Position numbers and translations under genes: made by a program
Assembly: GCA_944387745.1 (NCBI GenBank)
Contig: CALXGD010000002.1
Location: 1-18,369 of the forward strand
Source of the DNA: an uncultured Oscillospiraceae bacterium
GTDB taxonomy: Bacteria; Bacillota_A; Clostridia; Oscillospirales; Oscillospiraceae
Direction: 5' to 3'
DNA length: 18,369 nt
Shown here: positions 1-7,425 of the stretch, piece by piece
Numbering within the stretch: the first letter of the stretch is position 1
How the letters are laid out: the number at the start of each line of letters is the position of its first letter
Notes under the pieces: model-generated
Seen by the model: the letters and a program-made list of their open reading frames with translations, nothing else
What the model was told of the DNA's origin: nothing
Databases searched by the model: none

Positions 1-564
1 GCCCTGCGGTGCGAGTGCGCCCGGGAGCTGGGCCTGCTGAAGAAGGACGACTATCAGTTCCTGTGGGTCACCCAGTTCCCCATGTTCGAGTGGAGCGAGG
101 AGGAGGGCCGCTACGTGGCCATGCACCACCCCTTCACCGCCCCCATGGACGAGGACCTGGACAAGCTGGAGGCCGACAAGGCCCACTGCCGGGCCAAGGC
201 CTATGACATCGTCCTCAACGGCACCGAGCTGGGCGGCGGCTCCATCCGCATCTCCGTCCCCGAGACCCAGGAGGCCATGTTCCGGGCCCTGGGCTTTTCC
301 GACGAGGACGCCATGGAGCGCTTCGGCCACCTGATTAACGCCTTCAAGTACGGCGCGCCCCCTCACGGCGGCCTGGCCTACGGCCTGGACCGGCTGTGTA
401 TGCTCATGGCCGGAGCGGAGTCCATCCGGGACGTGATCGCCTTCCCCAAGGTGCAGAACGCCTCCGAGCCCATGACCAACTGCCCCGACTTTGTGGACGA
501 CAAGCAACTGGACGAATTGTCTCTGGCCGTCACTCGAAGAGAGGAGACCTCCGGCGAAGAATAA
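1..564 (+). CDS. aspS: Aspartyl-tRNA synthetase, C-terminal part (5' end outside window)
   Basis: This is the last 187 codons of a class II aminoacyl-tRNA synthetase that charges tRNA-Asp (or tRNA-Asx) in the cytoplasm. The frame is open from base 1, so the start lies upstream. Class II motif 3 is visible as [10 protein letters not shown] at window residues 123-132, with the ATP-binding arginine at 131. It is preceded by FKYGAPPHG and followed by the AspRS-typical tail [21 protein letters not shown]. The region before motif 3 is the end of the bacterial-type insertion domain returning to the catalytic core. Codon use is strongly GC3-rich, as expected of a well-expressed gene. A strong terminator follows 5 bp after the stop, so it ends its transcript. 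It points toward the origin, opposite to most genes here. Whether the enzyme is discriminating cannot be told from this fragment. Confidence 0.97.
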   Translation, partial: ALRCECARELGLLKKDDYQFLWVTQFPMFEWSEEEGRYVAMHHPFTAPMDEDLDKLEADKAHCRAKAYDIVLNGTELGGGSIRISVPETQEAMFRALGFSDEDAMERFGHLINAFKYGAPPHGGLAYGLDRLCMLMAGAESIRDVIAFPKVQNASEPMTNCPDFVDDKQLDELSLAVTRREETSGEE

Positions 565-569
565 CCCTC

Positions 570-599
570 CCCCGCCGCTAAGCGGCGGGGATTTTTTTT
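570..599 (+). terminator. Intrinsic terminator after aspS
   Basis: A perfect 9-bp GC stem (CCCCGCCGC at 570-578 with GCGGCGGGG at 582-590) closes a TAA triloop. A run of eight T begins two bases later. It sits right behind the aspS stop. Confidence 0.95.
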
Positions 600-674
600 G
601 CCAAGCAGGCTTATTTCAATTTCATAGAAACCTGAGGATATATTTCTAAGGAATTGGGAATTCTTCTTAAAAAA

Positions 675-703
675 TTGACAATCTGCACAGAACATGGTAT
701 ACT
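675..703 (+). promoter_or_regulatory. Sigma-A promoter of the hexosaminidase gene
   Basis: A perfect -35 box TTGACA (675-680) is separated by exactly 17 bp from TATACT (698-703). TG at 695-696 gives an extended -10. Transcription would start near 710, about 70 nt before the ATG at 779. Confidence 0.88.
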
Positions 704-734
704 GGCATAAATTGATTGAGAAAGAACTGTTTTT

Positions 735-765
735 GCGTGGAGAAACCCTCTCCACGCTGTTTTTT
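735..765 (+). promoter_or_regulatory. Terminator-like hairpin in the leader (possible attenuator)
   Basis: A perfect 9-bp stem (GCGTGGAGA 735-743 with TCTCCACGC 749-757) has a 5-nt loop. It is followed by TG and six T, then immediately by the AGGAGG ribosome site (768-773). It lies between the promoter and the start codon of the gene it precedes. It has the form of an intrinsic terminator, so an attenuation role is plausible. No clear anti-terminator partner was found in the short leader. Confidence 0.6.
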
Positions 766-778
766 CCAGGAGGCGCCT

Positions 779-2059
779 ATGAAACGATTTCTTGTTTTTT
801 TCCTCTGTCTGATTCTCACCGGCTGTGGAGGAACCCCTGCCTCCAGCTCCGGCAACCTCTCCTCTGAGCTCTCCTCAGCAGACACGTCCGCCGACTCTTC
901 CTCTGCGGCAGCCCAATCTCCTTCAGACTCCTCCGCTCCTTCCCCGACTCCGCCTGACAGCTCTGCTCAGGAGTCCATACAGCCTGCAGAGCCGACCCAA
1001 TCTCAGGAGACTCCCTCTCAGGAGCTGCAGCCTCAACTCCCACAAAATAAGGACACCATTATCCAGGAGCTGATTTCCGCCATGTCTCTGGAGGAGAAGG
1101 TGGGACAGATGTTCTTCGTTCGCTGTCCAGAGAGCGACCAGGCCACCAAGGTATCCCAGTATAAGTTGGGAGGCTACATCCTCTTCGGTCGGGACTTTCA
1201 GGAGAAAACTGCTCAGGAAGTGCGGGACGTCATCGCCTCCTATCAGGCGGCGGCTGGCATCCCTATGCTCATCGGCACTGACGAGGAGGGGGGCACCGTA
1301 GTCCGGGCCAGCAGCAACCCCAACCTGTTTCCCAGCCGGGAGCCCTCTCCCCAGGAGCTATATGCTCAAGGGGGGATTGACACCATCCTCCAGGACGCCC
1401 GGCAGAAGAGCGTCACTTTGCTGGACTTGGGCGTCAATGTGAACTTCGCCCCGGTGGCTGACGTGTCCACCGATCCGGCGGACTTCATCTATGATCGCAC
1501 CCTTGGCCAGGACGCGGAGACCACCGCCAACTATGTGGCTCAGGTGGTCCAGGTCATGGGTCAGGAACGCATTGGCTCCGTGCTGAAGCATTTTCCGGGC
1601 TATGGGAACAACGTGGACACCCACACGGGCATCGCCCTGGATCAGCGGCCCTATGAGACCTTCCAGACCGCCGACTTCCTCCCCTTCCAGGCAGGCATCC
1701 AGGCAGGGGCGGACGCGGTGCTAGTGAGCCACAATATTATAGCCTGCATGGATAACACGCTACCCGCCTCCCTCTCCCCCGCCGTCCATCAGGTCCTTCG
1801 GGAGGAACTGGACTTCGAGGGAGTCATTCTCACGGATGACCTGGCCATGGATGCGGTGGCCCAGTACGCGGAAAACGGCTCGGCGGCGGTGCTGGCGATC
1901 CAGGCGGGTAACGATATGGTACTCACCACCGATTTTGAGACGCAGATTCCCCAGGTAATCGCCGCAGTCCAGGACGGAACCATCTCAGAGGAGCAGATCA
2001 ATCAGTCTGTGGCACGTGTGCTCTCCTGGAAGTATGACCTTGGCCTCTTAGGGGATTAA
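779..2059 (+). CDS. nagZ: GH3 beta-N-acetylhexosaminidase, lipoprotein (NagZ-like)
   Basis: This is a predicted exported glycoside hydrolase family 3 enzyme that removes terminal N-acetylglucosamine from peptidoglycan fragments or other glycans. The ATG at 779 is chosen because AGGAGG at 768-773 precedes it and the product begins with a lipoprotein signal. That signal is a basic start, a hydrophobic core and a lipobox LTGC with Cys16. The frame is open further upstream, but without a ribosome site. Residues 17-91 form a Ser/Pro/Gln-rich linker, and the GH3 domain runs from about 92 to the end (426 aa). Visible motifs are GTDEEGG, KHFPGYG (from 270), DTH with the likely acid/base His282, and ILTDDLAMDA, where Asp353 is the expected nucleophile. 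The usual KHFPGHG motif carries Tyr in place of the second His. The gene is monocistronic between its own promoter and terminator. Family assignment is firm; the exact substrate is not. Confidence 0.92.
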   Translation: MKRFLVFFLCLILTGCGGTPASSSGNLSSELSSADTSADSSSAAAQSPSDSSAPSPTPPDSSAQESIQPAEPTQSQETPSQELQPQLPQNKDTIIQELISAMSLEEKVGQMFFVRCPESDQATKVSQYKLGGYILFGRDFQEKTAQEVRDVIASYQAAAGIPMLIGTDEEGGTVVRASSNPNLFPSREPSPQELYAQGGIDTILQDARQKSVTLLDLGVNVNFAPVADVSTDPADFIYDRTLGQDAETTANYVAQVVQVMGQERIGSVLKHFPGYGNNVDTHTGIALDQRPYETFQTADFLPFQAGIQAGADAVLVSHNIIACMDNTLPASLSPAVHQVLREELDFEGVILTDDLAMDAVAQYAENGSAAVLAIQAGNDMVLTTDFETQIPQVIAAVQDGTISEEQINQSVARVLSWKYDLGLLGD

Positions 2060-2154
2060 ATCAAAGTCCCAACTCTTTCGAATGTTCTCGTCCCCTGTGG
2101 GGGTGGGAACACCAAGGGGAACTCTGACCTTGGGAACACAGAAAAGTCAAAAAA

Positions 2155-2199
2155 AGCGCGGATCCGGGGGGAAGGAGACCCAGGATCCGCGCTCTTTTT
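2155..2199 (+). terminator. Intrinsic terminator after the hexosaminidase gene (both strands possible)
   Basis: An 11-bp perfect stem (AGCGCGGATCC 2155-2165 with GGATCCGCGCT 2183-2193) is followed by C and five T. Seven A precede the left arm, so it could also act on minus-strand transcripts. Upstream in the same 3' region there is a smaller hairpin, CCAAGG 2112-2117 with CCTTGG 2128-2133. Confidence 0.9.
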
Positions 2200-2444
2200 G
2201 TCTTTGTGTCCAGAATTTTTCTGATTGGGGGATCAGAATCAAAATTCCATCTGGCAGCGATTCATTACAGAATTTGCTCCATCCACGCAGACAGTTCGTT
2301 CAACGCCATCTTCCTTATCAATTTTGATATGAAAGCTTTTTGTTGTATTTTTACTCTATCACAAACCAATTCTTTTGTAAAAGACATATTTCATTATCAA
2401 ATCTATAACATTTATATAATGGTTTTTCTCATATCATCAAATAT

Positions 2445-2470
2445 AAAAAAGAGCGGCTTTTTTGCCGCTC
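2445..2470 (-). terminator. Intrinsic terminator of the AEC permease gene
   Basis: A 7-bp stem GAGCGGC (2451-2457) with GCCGCTC (2464-2470) has a 6-nt loop. Read on the minus strand, it is followed by six T (bases 2445-2450). It lies 28 bp beyond the permease stop codon. Confidence 0.88.
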
Positions 2471-2498
2471 TCCTTGCATATTTTCCGTGTTATCTCCG

Positions 2499-3443
2499 CT
2501 ATCCCATTATAATCATTAAAATTGGGATACTGATAAAGCTGCACAGGGTGGAAAGCACCGCTCCTGTTGCCGCATATGTATCATCCGCCCCATAAGCCCC
2601 CGCCAATACCGGCACTTGGCTGACCACCGGCAAAGCGCTCTCCACAATAAACACGTTCATAGGCAGACCGCTTATTCCAAACAGATGACAGGAGGCCCAG
2701 CAAATCACAGGGGCGACCCCCAACCGGATCACGATCATCGTGGGCAGACCCCGCATCAGCTTCAGATTCTTCAACCCAAGTTCAAAGACAATATATCCGC
2801 AGTAAATTAGAGCCAACGGAGATACCGACCCACTGATATAATCCCCCCATGTCATAATGGGGCCCGGAAGGCGCAGGTCCAACACCAACAGAGTGATCGT
2901 CAACAGAACCGCTAAAATTGGCGGCTTTGTCAGCAAGTCCTTTAAAAAACCGCCTACCGTGGTCCGGCTGCCTGTCTGCTTTCCAGAGTGTTCGATCAAC
3001 AGAATTCCCATCGATTGAAGAAAGGAGGTGTTTGCTAAGTAATACATCATTACATAGGGGACACAGGCGTCTCCAAAGAGCTGCGTGGACACCGGAAGGC
3101 CTATAAACAGAGTATTTGACAGACCAGCCATAGCGGAAAAGATCCCCCAGTGCTCCCGCGGCAGGCGGATCAGTTTTCCTATCAGCATGGAAAAGAGCAG
3201 CGTAAAACACACGCCAGCCCCTGCAGAGAGAACCATTATTCCCGCCTGACTTAAACTATCGTGGTCGAGATGGTTTAATATTCCTGTGACACAGTTGCAG
3301 GGGACTGCAATATTAATAATATACTTGCTAATAAACCGCTTTTCTGACGGACCGATCCACCCCAGCTGCCCCATGCCGTAACCCACTGACATTAGCAGAA
3401 GCAGAACCAGCGAGGCTGAAAGAGCATTCAAAAAGCCTTCCAT
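2499..3443 (-). CDS. AEC (auxin efflux carrier) family transporter
   Basis: This is a 314-aa integral membrane permease of the auxin efflux carrier family, which in bacteria moves organic anions such as malate or malonate. About ten hydrophobic segments in two halves are split by a basic loop at residues 151-172. Each half carries the proline-broken helix typical of the fold: NIAVPC around Pro48 and ESALPVVSQ around Pro272. SNTLFIGLP at 109-117 matches the conserved family motif. The ATG is preceded on the minus strand by AGAGGAAG at suitable spacing, and a terminator follows the stop. The 176-bp gap to ricT holds a large inverted structure, so it may be its own transcription unit. Family is clear; substrate cannot be read from the sequence. 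Confidence 0.9.
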   Translation of the reverse strand: MEGFLNALSASLVLLLLMSVGYGMGQLGWIGPSEKRFISKYIINIAVPCNCVTGILNHLDHDSLSQAGIMVLSAGAGVCFTLLFSMLIGKLIRLPREHWGIFSAMAGLSNTLFIGLPVSTQLFGDACVPYVMMYYLANTSFLQSMGILLIEHSGKQTGSRTTVGGFLKDLLTKPPILAVLLTITLLVLDLRLPGPIMTWGDYISGSVSPLALIYCGYIVFELGLKNLKLMRGLPTMIVIRLGVAPVICWASCHLFGISGLPMNVFIVESALPVVSQVPVLAGAYGADDTYAATGAVLSTLCSFISIPILMIIMG

Positions 3444-3464
3444 TCTGATGTACTTCCTCTCTCC

Positions 3465-3507
3465 AAATTGGGCCCTCCCCCCGCCAGAGGAGGGCGCTTT
3501 CCAATTT
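3465..3507 (-). promoter_or_regulatory. Long two-part hairpin upstream of the permease start
   Basis: Two perfect 7-bp stems are stacked: AAATTGG/CCAATTT (3465-3471, 3501-3507) and GCCCTCC/GGAGGGC (3472-3478, 3489-3495). The only interruption is a 5-nt bulge, GCTTT at 3496-3500. It ends about 10 nt before the permease ribosome site. No T-run follows on the minus strand, so it is more likely a leader structure or repeat relic than a terminator. Confidence 0.6.
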
Positions 3508-3556
3508 TATGTCATCTTTCTGCGGAACTCCGCCTGCTTTTGGCTAAAATTTTCAG

Positions 3557-3603
3557 ATCTCTGTTTTCAATCTCTCCCATCTCTATCTCCATAAAACAGA
3601 GAT
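3557..3603. repeat. 11-bp inverted repeat between ricT and the permease gene
   Basis: ATCTCTGTTTT at 3557-3567 and AAAACAGAGAT at 3593-3603 are exact inverted copies separated by 25 bp. Part of the right arm is repeated directly just after it (AAAACAGG). There is no T-run, so it does not look like an intrinsic terminator. It could be a regulator site or part of the ricT 3' end. Confidence 0.6.
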
Positions 3604-3619
3604 AAAACAGGAGCCGAAC

Positions 3620-4861
3620 TTACTCCTCGATTCCGGACTGAGGCTTGCCGCCTCGGGGTCGGCGGCGGCGATGGGGTCGGCGGCGCTCCCCGCCCCCCTC
3701 TTTTCCCTGCTTGGCCTCTCCCCCAGACCGCTCCTGCGGCTCCCGAGGCTTCTCCCGGTTCTCTCTGCGTTCCTGGGAGGCCGGCTCACGGCCCTCCTTC
3801 TCTCCCTGTGGGCGCCCTCCTCTCCGCCCTCTGGAGCGGCGGCGGTCCTTCCGCTGTCCCTCTGACCCCTCTTCACTATTTTCCTTTGAGCCAGCTGACT
3901 CTCCACCGCCATAGAATACCGCCTCCAGGGCTGCCGCCAGAGAGGAGGTAGCCCCCCCTCTCTGTGTGCGCTCTTCCGGTTCCGCCTGTCTGCGCAGTTT
4001 GGCCAATTCTTCCAGCGGCGGCTCCACATAGCCCTCCGGCCGCTTTCCTTTGCCGTTTCGGCTCACGTTCAGCTCACAATTTTGATAGGTCTTAGGGGAC
4101 TCTGGAGCGGAATCCAATCTCACCTGCACGCTCTGGCGCAGGAGGTTGACTGAGGAGACCGTCCCTGCTCCGTCGGGAGTCTCCACAAAAGATTCCTGCT
4201 TTGGAGAGTGCTTTACCAAATCCTCATAGGCCTCCTGCTCATACTTCAAGCAGCACATCAGCCGCCCGCAGGTGCCAGATATTTTTGTGGGATTTAGGGA
4301 TAAATTCTGTGTTTTTGCCATTTTAATAGACACCGGCTGGAACTCATCCAAAAATTGCGAACAGCAGAAGGGGCGTCCGCAGATTCCTAATCCGCCCAGC
4401 ATCTTTGCCTCATCCCGAACACCGATCTGCCGCAGCTCGATCCTGGTATGAATTGCGCCGGCCAAATCCTTCACCAGGGCGCGGAAATCCACACGGCCCT
4501 CCGCTGTGAAGAAAAAGAGAACTTTGCTGCCGTCAAAGCTCCACTCCGCCTCGACCAGTTTCATCTCCAAGCCGTGCTCTAAAATCTTTTCCTGACAGAT
4601 CTGAAATGCTTGAGCCTCTTTCTCTTTGTTTTTCTTCCGGGTCTCTAGATCCTCCTCTGTGGCCCGGCGGAGTACTGGACGCAGCGGTGCTGTCAGCTCC
4701 ATTTCATCAATGGAGGTATTTCCCTGGGTGCACTCCCCATATTCCATTCCCCGGGAGGTCTCTACAATGACACCCTCTCCTGGCTGGAAAATCTCTCCGT
4801 TTGGGTTAAAATAGTAATACTTTCCGCCCTCTTTAAATCGGACGCTGATAATTTCAACCAT
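3620..4861 (-). CDS. ricT: RicT (YaaT), PSP1-domain regulator of the Y-complex
   Basis: This is the homologue of B. subtilis RicT (YaaT), one of three proteins of the RicAFT complex that carries [4Fe-4S] clusters and directs RNase Y-dependent mRNA processing. The PSP1 core occupies about residues 1-270. The cysteine pattern is clear: C161-x4-CC (166, 167) and C198-x4-CC (203, 204). The start is fixed by AGGAGG (minus strand of 4863-4868), 4 nt before the ATG. The protein is 413 aa, well beyond the roughly 275 aa of B. subtilis. The extra C-terminal part, from about residue 290, is a low-complexity Arg/Gly/Glu-rich tail with RRRSRGRRGG and RRRPHRRRRPRGG blocks. It starts 8 bp downstream of holB, the same neighbour as in Bacillus, and is presumably cotranscribed with it. 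Confidence 0.95.
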   Translation of the reverse strand: MVEIISVRFKEGGKYYYFNPNGEIFQPGEGVIVETSRGMEYGECTQGNTSIDEMELTAPLRPVLRRATEEDLETRKKNKEKEAQAFQICQEKILEHGLEMKLVEAEWSFDGSKVLFFFTAEGRVDFRALVKDLAGAIHTRIELRQIGVRDEAKMLGGLGICGRPFCCSQFLDEFQPVSIKMAKTQNLSLNPTKISGTCGRLMCCLKYEQEAYEDLVKHSPKQESFVETPDGAGTVSSVNLLRQSVQVRLDSAPESPKTYQNCELNVSRNGKGKRPEGYVEPPLEELAKLRRQAEPEERTQRGGATSSLAAALEAVFYGGGESAGSKENSEEGSEGQRKDRRRSRGRRGGRPQGEKEGREPASQERRENREKPREPQERSGGEAKQGKEGGGERRRPHRRRRPRGGKPQSGIEE

Positions 4862-4869
4862 AGCTCCTC

Positions 4870-5805
4870 CTAATTTGTCACATACATTTTTCCACAGAGC
4901 CAGCCAGCCATCTGACCTGGATTTCCATTCAGTTCTGTACTGCTCCTCAGTCTTTTTATCAACTCAGCCGCCTGAAGGAGGTGTGCCCGGTCTGCCGTCT
5001 CCTCAAGCCGCCGCCCCAACTGAAGATAGACCTGATCTAAAAACTGAGGCAATTCCTCCTTGGCCACCTGCTCTAGAAGCTGAGATGCTTCAAAAAGCGT
5101 CAGCTCATCGGTTCCTTCCAAAGCCTCTGCCAGGCAGATGGCCTGTCTCTGCCGCTGAAGGTTTTCATCAGACGCTCGCTCTAGCAGCTCCTCCGCTCTA
5201 CCCAGCAGTCCCTGACAGTTTTGAACCGCCTCCTGCAGCTGGGACTCCGCCTTGTCCGGATACTTCTTTCGCAGCCACTCCTCCGCCTGTGCCGGAGACA
5301 CGGGAGTCAAAGCCAGCTCCTCACATCGAGATCGCACCGTCTGCAAAAGGCCCTTCCCGTTCTCCGCCAACAGCAGAAATGCGGCGTAGTCGGGCCCCTC
5401 CTCCAGCAGTTTCAGCATGGCGTTCTGAGCGCTCTGGTTCATCCGTTCTGCCTGTTCCAACAGATAGATTTTTCTAACTCCCTCATTTGGCCGGATATGG
5501 GCATCTGCCCGCAGCTCCCTCACTTGATCCACCGCAATTGGTTTACCAGGGGCCGGGCCTGTCACCACATTAACATCCGGGTGAATCCCCTTTATAACCT
5601 TTTTGCAGGCAGTACAGACCCCGCAGGGCCGTCTCTCGCTGGAGGCCGTACAGAGCATTGCACCACACAGCAGACGGGCCAAAGTATGCCTCCCAGAGCC
5701 CTTTGGTCCAGACAAAATGTAGGCGTGGGATAGACCGCGCCCCCTCTCCTGCTGGGAGAGCTGAATTTTCAATGTGCGGTTTCCCACCAGAGCAGAGAGC
5801 TCCAT
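4870..5805 (-). CDS. holB: DNA polymerase III delta' subunit (clamp loader)
   Basis: Delta' is the stator of the clamp-loader complex that places the beta clamp (DnaN, same window) on primed DNA. The ATG at 5805 gives 311 aa starting MELSALVGN and is preceded by GGAAGGGAG on the minus strand. An in-frame ATG at 5862 would add 19 charged residues without a good ribosome site. The AAA+ region shows a P-loop relic, GPKGSGRHT at 33-41, with Arg39 in place of the usual Lys. A zinc module follows, with Cys52, Cys61, Cys64 and Cys67. Further on come NAMLKLLEEG and the SRC motif in TVRSRCEEL. A degenerate P-loop is normal for delta' subunits, which do not hydrolyse ATP. It lies directly upstream of ricT, but tmk and yaaQ/darA, usual upstream neighbours, are absent. 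Confidence 0.95.
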   Translation of the reverse strand: MELSALVGNRTLKIQLSQQERGRGLSHAYILSGPKGSGRHTLARLLCGAMLCTASSERRPCGVCTACKKVIKGIHPDVNVVTGPAPGKPIAVDQVRELRADAHIRPNEGVRKIYLLEQAERMNQSAQNAMLKLLEEGPDYAAFLLLAENGKGLLQTVRSRCEELALTPVSPAQAEEWLRKKYPDKAESQLQEAVQNCQGLLGRAEELLERASDENLQRQRQAICLAEALEGTDELTLFEASQLLEQVAKEELPQFLDQVYLQLGRRLEETADRAHLLQAAELIKRLRSSTELNGNPGQMAGWLCGKMYVTN

Positions 5806-5926
5806 GAGCCGATCTCCCTTCCTTCCAGTTCCTGTTTCTTTTTCGCTGCCCAGGTCTCTCACAAAACCTCTGGACTGAACTTCTCACCGCTTCTGCCCCT
5901 CAAAATAAAAATCGGAAAAGCTTTAA

Positions 5927-7237
5927 TCACTCCAAAACAACAGGGACAGTGGTGATATTATATCCTATTTTAGCGAAATAGGCCAGTTCTTTTTCTGTAA
6001 TCCGCTCCCCAGGAGCAACAACTGGTACACCCGGCGGATAAGGTGCCAGAGGAACCGCTGAAATTCTTCCGCTGCACCGCTCCAGAGGCAGAATCTCCGA
6101 CGGCGCAAAAAGAGCCTTCCGAGGGGAGAGGATCTGCTCCGGCAGGGGCGGAGCAGGAATAGGATCACAGGACCCCATCTGATGCCGCAGTTCTCCCAAA
6201 GCCTCTTCCAAGCAATTAAAATTCTCTTTTAGATCACCGGGTGTGCATATAAAAATCACATGTCCCCCATCCTGCATTTCCGGAAAGATGCCTCGCCTCT
6301 CCAAATCCCGGCTAAAAGAAGCACCGTCCTTCACGTCCAAAGTGAGCCTGGTAGGATCCAGTGTCAATCGCCCCTCTTTCAAGGCCGGAAATTTTTTTCT
6401 CAGCTCTAAGGTCCGTAGGGCGGTAAGCCGATATTCCATCTCTCCCCCCTTCTCCATCCAGTCCTGGACCGCATCTAAACTGGCTAAAATCAAATAGGAG
6501 GGGCTGGAAGTCCCGAATACCGAGGCCATCTGGCGCACCCGGTCCGAGTTGATCCCATTGGTAAACAGCAGTGCTCCCTGTCCCAGAGCGGGTAGCGTCT
6601 TATGGGCACTGACCACCACTGCGTCCGCCCCTGAAAAGGGGTCCAAGCCTAGAAAGGGCAGATGCGCCCCATGGGCTCCATCTACCAGCAATTTCCCACC
6701 ACGGGCATGGATAATGTGGGAAATCTCCTCGATATTTGATAACACACCAGCATATGTCGGAGAAGTAATACAAATTGTTTTAATATCTGGGTGGAGATTT
6801 AGCTGTTTTTCCACATCTTCCGAAAAGATAGGGCCTATTAGATTTTCCTCCTGTAGCCATGGACGCTCCAAATACACCGGCTTCAAATCCAACAGTGCCA
6901 TAGCGTGGAATACAGAGCGGTGACAGTTTCGATCTATTAGAACCTTATCTCCAGGGGAACACAGAAGTGCCAAACTGGTGTGGAGACCCATGGTAGCCCC
7001 GCCAGTGAGAAACTGGCAGTTCTCAAACCCAAACCGCTCTGCCCACAGCCGCTGGGCGGAATCGAAGGGTTCCCCGGAGCAGTAGAGATTCCCTGTACCC
7101 GAAATCTCTGTCACATCCAGTGGAGCAGCGGCAGACAGCTCTTGAAGGGGGAGTTTTCCACCTTTGTGCCCCGGCATGTGGAAACGCACCGGATTTCTGG
7201 CGGTATACCGCCTCAAAACATCATAAAGAGGGGTCAT
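5927..7237 (-). CDS. Orn/Lys/Arg decarboxylase family protein (YaaO-like)
   Basis: This is a fold-type I PLP enzyme of the ornithine/lysine/arginine decarboxylase family, which makes polyamines or precursors (putrescine, cadaverine, agmatine). The ATG at 7237 has AAAGGAGC on its 5' side; an earlier in-frame start at 7297 has none. The 436-aa product starts with the family's RFHMPGHKGG (18-27). It carries TGGATMG near 78-84, His106 expected to stack on the cofactor, LVDGAHGAH with Asp186, and the cofactor lysine Lys213 in SAHKTLPALGQG. The small C-terminal domain is present. In B. subtilis the paralogue yaaO lies just before tmk in the same neighbourhood, so position and sequence agree. Here holB follows after 121 bp. 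Amino-acid specificity cannot be decided by eye. Confidence 0.9.
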   Translation of the reverse strand: MTPLYDVLRRYTARNPVRFHMPGHKGGKLPLQELSAAAPLDVTEISGTGNLYCSGEPFDSAQRLWAERFGFENCQFLTGGATMGLHTSLALLCSPGDKVLIDRNCHRSVFHAMALLDLKPVYLERPWLQEENLIGPIFSEDVEKQLNLHPDIKTICITSPTYAGVLSNIEEISHIIHARGGKLLVDGAHGAHLPFLGLDPFSGADAVVVSAHKTLPALGQGALLFTNGINSDRVRQMASVFGTSSPSYLILASLDAVQDWMEKGGEMEYRLTALRTLELRKKFPALKEGRLTLDPTRLTLDVKDGASFSRDLERRGIFPEMQDGGHVIFICTPGDLKENFNCLEEALGELRHQMGSCDPIPAPPLPEQILSPRKALFAPSEILPLERCSGRISAVPLAPYPPGVPVVAPGERITEKELAYFAKIGYNITTVPVVLE

Positions 7238-7331
7238 AAAAGCTCCTTTCCGGCTGTTTAACTCCACACTGATTAAAACTTTTTTGAAAAGCCACATGGG
7301 AACTGTCTCTATGCTGACAATATTTTTAGAC

Positions 7332-7372
7332 AGCGGCTAGGGACTTTTCCCTTCCGTTTTTCTGCAGCCGCT
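7332..7372. repeat. Nested hairpin between the jag terminator and the decarboxylase gene
   Basis: AGCGGCT (7332-7338) pairs with AGCCGCT (7366-7372), and an inner GGGA/TCCC stem forms near 7340-7351. It lies 94 bp upstream of the decarboxylase start, beyond the jag terminator. No T-run follows on either strand. I could not find a convincing promoter for the decarboxylase gene nearby. Confidence 0.45.
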
Positions 7373-7374
7373 AT

Positions 7375-7418
7375 GGAAAAACACCCGCGGCAGGGATTTT
7401 ATTCCCTCCGCGGGTGTT
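7375..7418 (-). terminator. Intrinsic terminator of the rpmH-jag operon
   Basis: An 11-bp stem, AACACCCGCGG (7380-7390) with CCGCGGGTGTT (7408-7418), is continued by an inner AGGGA/TCCCT stem after a one-base bulge. On the minus strand the GC-rich part runs into five T. It starts 8 bp past the jag stop. Confidence 0.92.
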
Positions 7419-7425
7419 CAGGGAT

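Larger units (their letters stand above)
2060..2498. other. Convergent intergenic region, AT-rich
   Basis: This 439-bp spacer lies between two convergent genes. It holds the two terminators listed separately, a small hairpin at 2112-2133 and a repeated 9-mer TGGGAACAC (2104-2112 and 2131-2139). From about 2280 to 2445 it is markedly AT-rich. I see no promoter, RNA gene or credible protein here. A plus-strand frame crossing it runs through both terminators and has no ribosome site. Confidence 0.7.

Noticed and set aside
2206..2595. Plus-strand 129-codon frame in the convergent spacer
   Set aside because: It runs through the permease terminator and into the permease 3' end, has no ribosome site and has irregular composition.
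3645..3914. Plus-strand Pro/Arg-rich frames opposite the ricT tail
   Set aside because: Low-complexity shadows of the Arg/Gly/Glu-rich tail.
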